Below are positions 7,875 through 16,223 of a stretch of 38,799 nucleotides of DNA, piece by piece. A model generated the notes under the pieces. It was not told where the DNA came from, ran no database searches, and saw nothing but the letters and a program-made list of their open reading frames with translations. Position 1 is the stretch's first letter, and each line of letters begins with the position of its first letter. A program made the position numbers and the translations under genes. Origin of the DNA: Lachnospiraceae bacterium (lineage in GTDB: Bacteria; Bacillota; Clostridia; Lachnospirales; Lachnospiraceae); assembly GCA_016280395.1 (NCBI GenBank), contig JAEEGQ010000011.1, positions 1 to 38,799 of the forward strand. Direction: 5' to 3'.

Positions 7875-10490
7875 TCAGCTCCTATCCAAAAACTCCATTA
7901 GCATTATAGCATTGAGTCCGTATTGTGCCACGTGATTTGTTGATATCCACGGGATTTCCTTTAATTCCTCGCAGTTACCGGCGTCACGGACGATCTTTGG
8001 CGTGTAGTCGTCAACATCCACCTCGCGGTAAGGCCTTCCGAGAAGGCACTGCACAACCCTGTCCGCAAGGACGGGATCGTTCAGCTTCTTTGCGCCGTAT
8101 GCGCCTATGCCCGTTGCAAACATGGGAATGGTGAACTGGCGCTTGCCTATAAGCCCGTTTGACTCCTTCTGCTTTTCGTCGTCCGGCAGGAAGTAGAACC
8201 GGCCGTATTCCGCAAGCATCTGCCGCCATTCCTCGTCGTCAAGCAGCTCTGCCATCTCCATCCAGATCGACGGTGCGCCCATGCAGATCTGCAGGTGGGT
8301 GCCGCCCGTCGTACGCTCGCCTATGTAGCGCAGATGCAGCGTTTTCGGGTTGAATTCGAAATCCGGCCCGGAAATAAGCTTAAGCGGCGCATTCTCTATA
8401 TCCTTTGTGCCGACAAGTATCTTGTCGCGGTATCTTGTATCGTTCTTGCGCTCCCACTCTGTCATCCAGTTGGAACAAAGGGATGACCAGTCGGGGCCGC
8501 TTCTTGCGTGGCTTGGCTCTACCATCTCCTCTTTCGGATAGAAATCGCCGAGAGGATCGCGGTTCAGGAATGTCTCTTCGTTGTCTTTTAATTCATCGAA
8601 GATATCCTCGAGACGCCTGTCGCCCGTAAGATAATAGTAGAAGCGGTGATGTCCCGCCATTGCTATGCGGGCTTCCTTGCACGGGCAGCCCCAGTGGATA
8701 ACGTTGTGGCGCGAGCCCATGCCCTTGTATTTGCCGATGTGGTAAACATCCACCTCGGAGGTGTGGCGTGTAAGCTTTTCCGCAAGCGTGAAGACGTCCG
8801 CCCTGCCGGTACGCATAAAGTAGTACCAGAGCCAGAGCGTCGGAACAAGCTCCGTATTGTCCCATGCGTAGCCGCCGACATCATAGCGCCAGTTGTGGCG
8901 GTCTTCGTCGTAGGTATGCATGAAATCACCGTAGTTGAACATGCCGTACCACTTGCGCTGCTCAACCTCATTTTTATAGAATTCAAAGGACTTGTCAAGG
9001 TCTGTTTCAAGCTTTTTCTGCAGATCCGTCTCTTTCTTTACAAGGGACCAGAAACCAAAAGCACGGAGTTCATGGTAATATTCCGGATCGCCGACATAGA
9101 GCGTTGTTGTATTGCAGTCAGATGCAAATTGCGTTATTTCCGCATCCGAAACGCAGTGAGTGTCCGTAAACATCACATTGAACTCGTTCGTGCAGGCGAT
9201 ACCGTAGGGGTCCGCTCCTTTGTAATCGTACCCTTCGTAGCAGACCTGATTATATCCGCGATCCGCATAATGCCTGAAATCAAAAGGCCTTGCAGAGGGT
9301 GACCAGAGCTCGATGTCGATCTTCACGGTATCCGAGTTAAGCCCGGAAATATTAAACCCGGACGGGTACTTTTCCCAGAAATCGCGGATGGCTACAAGCG
9401 CGCCCCCGCACTCCGTTCCCGCAAAAGCTGCGCCCTTAGCCCTGTTCCCGTGCAGTGAATCTATGTAACAGAGGTGGTCGCCGTAAAGCTTTTTTCGGAT
9501 CGCAAAATGCGAGTCGCTGTCCTGACAGAGATCGTACGTATCCCAAAAGGGGATATCTTCCTTTATCTTGTTAAGTGCGGCAAGCGCTTCGCCTTCGGGC
9601 TTTAAGAGCTCTCCTGCCATCTGCTTTGCGTGCAGGCCTTCCGGAACGCGTGGTCTCCAGCTAATGAGCGTCATAACAGACTCATGGAAAACACCGTGAT
9701 CCGGCAGGAATTTGATATGTCTGTTGTAGGGCTCGCCTGCGGCAGGCATCTCAAAGGAGACAGAAAGCCCTTTTAGGAAGTCCCTTTCCGGCTCACCATC
9801 GTATATAAAAGTATGTGTGAATTTCAGCTCTTTTGAGCCCGCAAACACCTTCATGCGGATGATAAAACGCAGCCGCCCGGTGCCTGTTTTGTCAATATGC
9901 GTGCCTTCGAACTTAAAGGAGCACATAAGACTGCCTTCATCTTCAAGAGTTACCCTGTCGATGCGTCCGGTGTAGTTTTTATCAACTCTTGCGGGGTTTC
10001 CGTCAACAGTCGCCGGTTCTTCAAGCGTAAGATGCGGAACAAAGTTTTTTGCAACAAGCCTTCCGGAACCGGGGTCGCAAACTGTGCTTACAAGCGCGTT
10101 TCCGTTAAAAGGCACAGTGATGCTGTATTCGCCGTTGTTCACAAGATACGCGGAATCGGTTTTGTTCACGGTGATGCAGGCCTGCCCATGACATGCGTTG
10201 CTTTCGTTTTCGGGCGTTTTCCCGTCCCGGTCCTCAAAAGCGCCTGTCCCGCAGCTGTTCTTTACGGGAAGCACCTCGATATTTTCCGAAAGCTTTCCCG
10301 CGTCTGCCGTATGAGCGCTCCACTTAACCGAACCGTCGGGCCAGTACGCCGTTATCCTTGACTGCAGCGCAACAGGGCTGCCATCCGCATTTTTGCAGAC
10401 ATATGTATCCATTGGGGTTACAGTACCCTTTTCCCACATGCATCCGAAAGTCGTATATCCTGTTTTTCCAAGCAGTCTGTGTAATTTCAT
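7875..10490 (-). CDS. Exo-rhamnogalacturonan lyase-like protein (PL26 / PcRGLX-type, YetA-like)
   Basis: An 871-residue protein without a signal peptide. The N-terminal domain carries GYTTFGCMWEKGTV and AYWPDGSVKWSAH, a signature I associate with PcRGLX-type (PL26) exo-lyases and the B. subtilis YetA group. The middle is a large beta-sandwich. The last part is helical and aromatic-rich (for example WRYDVGGYAWDNTELVP and HWGCPCKEARIAMAGHHRFY), as expected for an alpha/alpha toroid. The likely role is release of unsaturated GalA-rhamnose units from imported RG-I oligomers, feeding the GH105 enzyme. The frame extends to 10598, but the extra residues are translated repeat sequence; AGGAGA before the ATG at 10490 (MKLHRLL) marks the start. 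Family call is good; exact reaction is inferred. Confidence 0.75.
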   Translation of the reverse strand: MKLHRLLGKTGYTTFGCMWEKGTVTPMDTYVCKNADGSPVALQSRITAYWPDGSVKWSAHTADAGKLSENIEVLPVKNSCGTGAFEDRDGKTPENESNACHGQACITVNKTDSAYLVNNGEYSITVPFNGNALVSTVCDPGSGRLVAKNFVPHLTLEEPATVDGNPARVDKNYTGRIDRVTLEDEGSLMCSFKFEGTHIDKTGTGRLRFIIRMKVFAGSKELKFTHTFIYDGEPERDFLKGLSVSFEMPAAGEPYNRHIKFLPDHGVFHESVMTLISWRPRVPEGLHAKQMAGELLKPEGEALAALNKIKEDIPFWDTYDLCQDSDSHFAIRKKLYGDHLCYIDSLHGNRAKGAAFAGTECGGALVAIRDFWEKYPSGFNISGLNSDTVKIDIELWSPSARPFDFRHYADRGYNQVCYEGYDYKGADPYGIACTNEFNVMFTDTHCVSDAEITQFASDCNTTTLYVGDPEYYHELRAFGFWSLVKKETDLQKKLETDLDKSFEFYKNEVEQRKWYGMFNYGDFMHTYDEDRHNWRYDVGGYAWDNTELVPTLWLWYYFMRTGRADVFTLAEKLTRHTSEVDVYHIGKYKGMGSRHNVIHWGCPCKEARIAMAGHHRFYYYLTGDRRLEDIFDELKDNEETFLNRDPLGDFYPKEEMVEPSHARSGPDWSSLCSNWMTEWERKNDTRYRDKILVGTKDIENAPLKLISGPDFEFNPKTLHLRYIGERTTGGTHLQICMGAPSIWMEMAELLDDEEWRQMLAEYGRFYFLPDDEKQKESNGLIGKRQFTIPMFATGIGAYGAKKLNDPVLADRVVQCLLGRPYREVDVDDYTPKIVRDAGNCEELKEIPWISTNHVAQYGLNAIMLMEFLDRS

Positions 10491-10540
10491 ACTTTTTCTC
10501 CTATGTTTGCAATCAGAAACCGTTTTATCAGAAACTGTCT

Positions 10541-10703
10541 TCCGAGTGCGAAAGCCCGCAGGGTACTTCCCGGGGCCGGCTCGCGCCTTAGGTCGCATTA
10601 ACGCAGCGGTACTAAGCTCATGCTGCGCCCTTGGCTTGCATTCGCTAAGTACCGGCGATGCGACATATCCCCGTGAAGCACCCTACGGTCTCCCGCACTC
10701 TGC
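10541..10703. repeat. Large imperfect palindrome (structured intergenic element, MITE-like)
   Basis: About 160 bases fold back on themselves in nested stems. The outer arms (about 10543-10574 and 10669-10702) match with few mismatches: CGAGTGCGAAAG with CCCGCAGGGTACTTCCCGGGG on one side, and the complement of AGAGTGCGGGAG with CCGTAGGGTGCTTCACGGGG on the other. Next inward are GTCGCAT (10592-10598) with ATGCGAC (10658-10664). The innermost pair is CGGTACTAAGC (10607-10617) with GCTAAGTACCG (10644-10654), one mismatch. The element is GC-richer than its flanks, encodes no protein, and fills most of the 244-base gap between the GH2 stop and the PL26 start. Arm mismatches such as G/A suggest compensatory drift in a transcribed or mobile palindrome. 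Confidence 0.8.
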
Positions 10704-10734
10704 GTACTAACCTATATGCAAGCAAAAATCATAT

Positions 10735-13700
10735 TTACAGATCTATCTCTTTGAAGCGTTTCGGCGCCTCACCCCTCCAGAACTGCTCGTCTCCGCGGCG
10801 GAAATCCCCGCGTTCGGAGCCAGTCGCCTCTTCAAAATCAATGCCGAGAGACGCGCATGTTATCTGCAGCGGCTCCTCCTTAGTTACACGGTAATACCCG
10901 TCCGGTTTTTCAACCCATCTTGAGGCAGTACCCATGTTGTAGGTCGAATAAACGGTAAGTTCAAGCGTATCCGTAACCTCATCAACAGGCACGGAATACT
11001 GCGTCCAAAAGGCATTCTTCCACTCGCCCTTTACTTCCCTGCCGTTAGCCCTGATGCCGTATTCTCGGATAACTCCCGGGAAATCCCTGTCATTCTGTAT
11101 AGGGAGGGCATAAAGACATTTAACCTTAACGGCCCGCTCAAGTTCAAACTTAAACGTAACCGGGAAAGCCTTTGGCATGTACTTAAACGGCCAGTTTGGA
11201 TTGATGCCCGTAAGATGCTCTATATTCTCCGGTATCTCACCGTTGACTGTAACGCTCTTTATGATATCCGCACCCTTATACATAGGCCTGATATGTTTTT
11301 TAAGGTCTTTGACATCTATCACCTGCCAGGGAGCAAAATCTCCCGACGCAGCGTATCTTATCAGCGCATTCTTCAATGTGTAGGCCGCAGGACGCTCCTC
11401 AAAGCTTCCCTCAAGGTCTGCCGCACAGAAAAGCAGCTTTCCGTTAAGGACCCTGCCTTCGAAGATGAAGGAAAGCGGGAAGTTGCGGTTCCAGTCGTCT
11501 ATGGCCCGCACGATAGTCCTGTACTTTGCGGGAAGATTGAAGGTCCTTGCGCGCTCCGAGATCTCTTCCCATTCCCAGCCGCCGGACTTTTCGGTCGGAA
11601 AATACTTAAACAGAGCCGAATCCTTGTCTATCACAAGTCCAAGCTGCCTTGACCAGGTCGGTCCCATCTGCGCGTTCCAGAATATGCTCCTGAAAGAAAG
11701 CAGCGGGCAGTCAAAATCAAGGTCCGAAAGGTAAGGCATAAAGAGTACGGTCTCACCGTTTTCAAGCCTCTTAAGTGCCTCCGGAAGGGTTCTTACAAGT
11801 TTTACGTTTCCGTATGTTGAAACGATGTCGTTTTTATTAGGAGCTTCTTTGGTTTCCCGAACCTGCGGGATGTTCTTTTCGTCCTTTACAAAAACAGTAA
11901 AAGCATAGCCGTTCGACGAAACTTTCTCGCCGTATCCGTTTAATAATTTAGCCGTAAGGCTAAGTTTTTGACTCTTTGTAATATTCTCAAAAGTAAGATC
12001 TATGGTCCCGACCACAGTGTTCCTGCCTTCGGGAAGCCTTGAAATATCTATCTTTCCGACTGCAAGCACATCCTTTTTCCCGGGAGCGGGACGTGCAATG
12101 TCGTCCTTCCCGCCGTCATCCGGAATACCTGTCACTTCCCATTCCAGTACGGCATTTATCATTTCTTTGCCGCTGTAATTGCATATCTCGACAGGTACGG
12201 AAAGCTTTTCTCCGGCTTTGAAGACATATTTCGGTATCCTCGGAAGGATAACGATGTCGGAGTTAAAGGTCCGAAATTCCCATGGAGTCACATAACATTT
12301 GCTGTCAAAGAACGGGTCGAGCACTCCGACAACGGCAGTTCCCTGTCCCGTGTAATCATGCAGGTCGAGATATTCGAAGCCTGTTATCTCAGGGGTCCTG
12401 AAATTCGCTTCAAATTCCTCTTTAAGGAACCTTACCTGGTTCCTTCCGGAGCAGTAAACAAAGTCTTTGTTGTATCTGTAAACGTCATTCTTAACGGCAA
12501 GATCCTTAAAGATCTCGTAATTGCCGCCGCGCACCGCGCCCGTGAACTTTTCCACAACATCAAGGTCCGGATAAGCGCACCACTGTCCCATCTCATGGGA
12601 AATCACGGGAAGCCTTGCCCCTTCCACGGAAGGGGAATAGTCCTTTCCGCCCCATCCCCAGCGGTTCCTGATCATACCGCCGTGTATCGGGCCGAATGCG
12701 GAACGGTGAAAATACAGATAATCCGTACCCTCGGTCTTTGACGGTTCTGTATCGTAGAACCAGCCGGACTGCGCCGTAAAGAGCCTCCGGCCTTCAAAGC
12801 CGAGCTCCCTGTTGATCTCCTTTGCTTTCGAAACCCACTCTCGAAGTGGTTTATACCAGCTTCCCGAAGGCTCGTTTGTAGCGGAGAGCATTATAAAGGA
12901 CGAGTGATGTCCGAAGTTTTCAAGTATCTTTCTTGTTTCGCGCAAAAGGATCTCAAACCCTTTGTCATCTCCGGGGTTAAAAACATTCCACATGCCGCAT
13001 TCGACCTGCAGAAAAATATCTGCGTTGTCCGCTGCGACAAAAGCCGCTTCGGGCGGGCAGAACGAGTGGAAACGGATGAAATTGAAGCCGTAGCCTTTTA
13101 CGGTCTTCATTATCCTGTCCCAGTACGCGTTGTCTGTAGCGGGATAAAGCGTATCGTAAAAGCCGCCTCCGAAGTGCGTCCCGCGAAGGTATACGGCTTT
13201 ACCGTTTACGATCACATTGTTTCCTGATACTTCAACGGCACTCGGATGCGCGATCATATATGTTGCTCTTTCGTCTTTAAGAGACTGCAATTCCTTAGGA
13301 TTTAAAATGTCGATGCGTCCCGCCATGCCGTTCCAGTTTGCGCAAAGGCAATCCGAGATACCGTGAGAATCGGGACGATACGGATGTATGTAAGAGTTAT
13401 CGACTGTGATCTTTATCTCATGCACGCCCTTTGTCATGCAAAAAGGGCCGAACAAAAAGGGTGCGCAAAGGCTTTCGTCAGAGCCTATGCAGACATCATC
13501 GATAAAAGCGGTAAGGCGCCATTTCGACACCTCAATGAACAGATAATATTCTCCGTCGCTGTTGACAAAAAAATCATGACTGTAGGATGCCTCCCCCGAA
13601 TAAACAGAGCGGGGCTGTGAAAGGAAGGGAACATGAAACTCCCCGTTTAATCCGCTTTTATATTCTTCGCGCTCATACCAGAACGGGTTGAACAGGCCGG

Positions 13701-13827
13701 ATACCCATTCGGTGTCTTTTGCTGCCGGATATCCGAGACCGTTTGCGTTTAGTGTCCCCGGAAGGACAATATCGTTTTCGGCGCCGTTTTCAGTTTTAAC
13801 CCTCCATTTACCCGAAAGTGATATCAT
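10735..13827 (-). CDS. Glycoside hydrolase family 2 protein, cytoplasmic, specificity unknown
   Basis: A 1030-residue GH2-type hydrolase. An N-terminal sugar-binding jelly roll (about 1-175) is followed by the TIM barrel with VIVNGKAVYLRGTHFGG (205-221) and GFNFIRFHSFCPPEAAF. The probable acid/base is Glu319 in ATNEPSG, and the probable nucleophile is Glu412 in VISHEMGQW. A long C-terminal half (about 520-1030) has beta-sandwich-like sequence and probably further carbohydrate-binding modules. There is no signal peptide. GH2 covers beta-galactosidases, beta-glucuronidases, beta-mannosidases and others, and the sequence alone does not decide among them. The locus suggests removal of galactosyl, arabinosyl or uronyl decorations from RG-I oligomers. 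AGAGGA precedes the ATG at 13827, 44 bases after the regulator stop, suggesting co-transcription with it. Confidence 0.85.
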   Translation of the reverse strand: MISLSGKWRVKTENGAENDIVLPGTLNANGLGYPAAKDTEWVSGLFNPFWYEREEYKSGLNGEFHVPFLSQPRSVYSGEASYSHDFFVNSDGEYYLFIEVSKWRLTAFIDDVCIGSDESLCAPFLFGPFCMTKGVHEIKITVDNSYIHPYRPDSHGISDCLCANWNGMAGRIDILNPKELQSLKDERATYMIAHPSAVEVSGNNVIVNGKAVYLRGTHFGGGFYDTLYPATDNAYWDRIMKTVKGYGFNFIRFHSFCPPEAAFVAADNADIFLQVECGMWNVFNPGDDKGFEILLRETRKILENFGHHSSFIMLSATNEPSGSWYKPLREWVSKAKEINRELGFEGRRLFTAQSGWFYDTEPSKTEGTDYLYFHRSAFGPIHGGMIRNRWGWGGKDYSPSVEGARLPVISHEMGQWCAYPDLDVVEKFTGAVRGGNYEIFKDLAVKNDVYRYNKDFVYCSGRNQVRFLKEEFEANFRTPEITGFEYLDLHDYTGQGTAVVGVLDPFFDSKCYVTPWEFRTFNSDIVILPRIPKYVFKAGEKLSVPVEICNYSGKEMINAVLEWEVTGIPDDGGKDDIARPAPGKKDVLAVGKIDISRLPEGRNTVVGTIDLTFENITKSQKLSLTAKLLNGYGEKVSSNGYAFTVFVKDEKNIPQVRETKEAPNKNDIVSTYGNVKLVRTLPEALKRLENGETVLFMPYLSDLDFDCPLLSFRSIFWNAQMGPTWSRQLGLVIDKDSALFKYFPTEKSGGWEWEEISERARTFNLPAKYRTIVRAIDDWNRNFPLSFIFEGRVLNGKLLFCAADLEGSFEERPAAYTLKNALIRYAASGDFAPWQVIDVKDLKKHIRPMYKGADIIKSVTVNGEIPENIEHLTGINPNWPFKYMPKAFPVTFKFELERAVKVKCLYALPIQNDRDFPGVIREYGIRANGREVKGEWKNAFWTQYSVPVDEVTDTLELTVYSTYNMGTASRWVEKPDGYYRVTKEEPLQITCASLGIDFEEATGSERGDFRRGDEQFWRGEAPKRFKEIDL

Positions 13828-13871
13828 TCGTCCTCTGTCCTTTTTGCGGATAGAACCGCAATTTTATCAAA

Positions 13872-16154
13872 TCAATACATTTTCCTGTATTTACCCGGTG
13901 TGATACCGGTGGCCTTACTGAAGAACCTGATAAAGTTCTGGGCATTGGCGTAACCGAGCGTTACGGCTATCTCCTGAACCGAAAGATCCTTCTCGAGCAA
14001 CAGCTTCTTGGCTTCGTCGGTCTTGCGCTTTTCGGCGTATTCCGTAAAGCCCTTGCCGCGCTCCTTCTTTAAGACCTTCCAGATGTAGTTCTGGTTTAAT
14101 CCGAGACGGTCCGCACATTCGGAAAGCAGGATGTTTCCGTGTGTTTCGTCAAGCAGATCGTCTATCATCTTCATTACCTGGTTCGACCTGTCCTGCATAT
14201 GCTCGTTCATGCATCTTATGACGGGGTCGATGAAATACTGCTTGAGATAAACGCGTATACGCCTCGGCTCAAGCTCCGAGATAAGCTCCCTGTAGGTAAA
14301 GCGCATGCCTGAAGGGAATATCTCGTTAAGCGCGATATTCGACTCCAACGCCGTCATCACTATCTGATCAGCGTAGCGCAGGATGTAGTGGAGTGCGTCA
14401 TCTGTAGTCTTTACAACGAGCAGGAATTCTGCGAAACGGTCCGTACACTTGTAGGCACGCTGAGTATCGCCTTCCTTCATCGCAAGGTAAACGTCATTTT
14501 CGTATTTGGTGTTATAGCTCTCCGTAGGCCTGTCGTCGCGTCCGAACATCTTGTCGACGTAGAACCTTAAGCTCCTTGATGTATCCACACCGTTTTCTAC
14601 AACGATACGCTCTTTTTCCTGGTAGTCCTCCGTTGCGTCTTCGTTGTACATGAGAGCCATCGCGCTCTCCCTGTAGGCAAGGCGGATGGATTTATGGTTC
14701 TTATGGGTTCCGCTCACGCCCATGAGGATGTAAAGACCTATGGTGTCTTTACAGTATTTCTGCATCTTTTCGTAATATTCGCCAACCTTCTTTAACAGGT
14801 CGTCCTCATCATCGGAACCGATGAGCGAAAAGATCGTGCAGGAGTTGTAAACAGGCGGCATCCAAAGGTATTTGCGGATGTCCTCCGGCATATCTTCGAT
14901 AAGCTGCAGGCACAGGGCATCCTCGTCAAGCGATGTCTGGATGTGCGAATCATATCTTACGTCAAGCACTGCAACGGTAGTCGCAAAGCACTCGTATTTC
15001 GGAAGGTTGAGCGCCTCGAAATAGTCGTCCCATTCATCATTTGAACGGATACCGTCGTTTAAGAGGTGCAGCTCGAACATCTGCTGAATACTGTCCTGCT
15101 GCCTTCCTACCGTTTCCTTCAGTGCGTCCTTATCGGCGGAAAGGTTATGGAAGTGCTTTTCTATGTACTCAAGCTCGTTCTGCCCCTCCATATCGGAGGA
15201 TGCGGCTCCCACCTTCTTAAAGAGCTCGGAGACAGGGCGGAACACGGCATAAAAGGTCAGGAAGAAAAGCATCGATGCGACGAGCACAAGGACGATCGCT
15301 CCTATGAAGGAAGCCGAATCCGCAAAGCCGGGAAGCCTGTTCTGGGGGCTTAAGATTATGTATTCAAGGTCTGTGTTCTTGCTTTTTTCAAAACGGGCTA
15401 TATATTTCCCAAGGCCCTTTATCTTTATGATATTCTTGTTCCTGTCGGTACTTACGATCTTCTCGAGCCTCTCATTTTCCGAGGCCTGAAGGCTGCTTGT
15501 GACTATCCTTCCGTTTTCGTCAAGGATTATTGCGATCTCCGGACCGGAAAAAACATCCGGGACAGCGTTCTTTATGGTATTAGTATTGATGTTAGCCACA
15601 AAGACCGCAGTCGGTACAGTGCTTCCCAAAGGCAGCTTCCGGATATACTCGGCCACACCGTTCCCGGCATAGCTCCAATATCTGCTCTTGCCGCTTCTTG
15701 AAAGTATCTCCCCGGCAGTCGAAAACATCGGAAACTCATTTTTAGGGAACATGCCTTCGTCCGAAACAACGATCCCTGCTTTAATGTCAGCCAGATAATA
15801 CTCGAATATGATATTGTCGTAGATGCCGGCGCCGCCCAGGATATTCTGGAATTCGCGTACGGTCTCGGAATTACGGTAATAATCCGGATTCTTTAACGCA
15901 GCGGCAATATCCGCGCTCTCCAAAGCAACGGTATAGAAGTTCTCTATGTTGCCGAGTACCGTATCGATCTGCGAAGCAAGACGGACTATCTTCTGTTCCG
16001 CTGTGTTCCTTGCCTGTTTCCGCCTCTCCACGCCGCCGGCTATAAGTATATAGACGGCGGTCAGGATGGCAAATACAGAAAAGAACATCGTAATGTTGAG
16101 CAGTACCGAATGCCTGAAAGTTCTCTTTTTAAGTTTTTTTCCGGTTTTGGCCAT
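13872..16154 (-). CDS. Membrane-anchored AraC-family regulator (YesS/RhgR type)
   Basis: A 760-residue one-component regulator. Transmembrane segment 1 spans 17-40 and segment 2 about 281-303. The 240 residues between them form an extracytoplasmic sensor, probably Cache-like, with a basic, coiled start. After segment 2 comes a HAMP-like stretch starting FRPVSELFKKV, a long cytoplasmic linker, and a C-terminal AraC DNA-binding domain (about 660-760). That domain has two helix-turn-helix units, ending LSVQEIAVTLGYANAQNFIRFF and GITPGKYRKMY. Same layout as B. subtilis YesS, the activator of rhamnogalacturonan genes. It heads the catabolic run GH2-PL26-rhaBAD-GH105-CE12-GH112. It has its own extended -10 promoter (16195-16203) and a GAGGG site before the ATG. 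The ligand is presumably extracellular or membrane-near; its identity is unknown. Confidence 0.88.
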   Translation of the reverse strand: MAKTGKKLKKRTFRHSVLLNITMFFSVFAILTAVYILIAGGVERRKQARNTAEQKIVRLASQIDTVLGNIENFYTVALESADIAAALKNPDYYRNSETVREFQNILGGAGIYDNIIFEYYLADIKAGIVVSDEGMFPKNEFPMFSTAGEILSRSGKSRYWSYAGNGVAEYIRKLPLGSTVPTAVFVANINTNTIKNAVPDVFSGPEIAIILDENGRIVTSSLQASENERLEKIVSTDRNKNIIKIKGLGKYIARFEKSKNTDLEYIILSPQNRLPGFADSASFIGAIVLVLVASMLFFLTFYAVFRPVSELFKKVGAASSDMEGQNELEYIEKHFHNLSADKDALKETVGRQQDSIQQMFELHLLNDGIRSNDEWDDYFEALNLPKYECFATTVAVLDVRYDSHIQTSLDEDALCLQLIEDMPEDIRKYLWMPPVYNSCTIFSLIGSDDEDDLLKKVGEYYEKMQKYCKDTIGLYILMGVSGTHKNHKSIRLAYRESAMALMYNEDATEDYQEKERIVVENGVDTSRSLRFYVDKMFGRDDRPTESYNTKYENDVYLAMKEGDTQRAYKCTDRFAEFLLVVKTTDDALHYILRYADQIVMTALESNIALNEIFPSGMRFTYRELISELEPRRIRVYLKQYFIDPVIRCMNEHMQDRSNQVMKMIDDLLDETHGNILLSECADRLGLNQNYIWKVLKKERGKGFTEYAEKRKTDEAKKLLLEKDLSVQEIAVTLGYANAQNFIRFFSKATGITPGKYRKMY

Positions 16155-16194
16155 GTGATCCCTCGTTCAGATCTTTAGAAGATGTTTTCATTCT

Positions 16195-16203
16195 ATTATA
16201 GCA
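16195..16203 (-). promoter_or_regulatory. Extended -10 promoter for the membrane AraC regulator
   Basis: Minus-strand TGCTATAAT, a perfect -10 with the TG extension, lies in the 69-base gap between the PL11 stop and the regulator start, about 40 bases before the ATG. No good -35 sits at the usual 17 bases; TTGATG is four bases too far. An extended -10 can work without one. It would let the regulator and catabolic genes be transcribed independently of the PL11 gene. Confidence 0.6.
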
Positions 16204-16223
16204 CAAAACCATATGTTCCTTCA

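Noticed and set aside
8646-9302. Plus-strand open frame of 218 codons opposite the PL26 gene
   Set aside because: Antisense shadow; no domain, no ribosome site and no neighbours on that strand.
10491-10598. N-terminal extension of the PL26 protein from 10598
   Set aside because: The extra residues translate part of the large palindrome and its flank; a clear ribosome site precedes the ATG at 10490.
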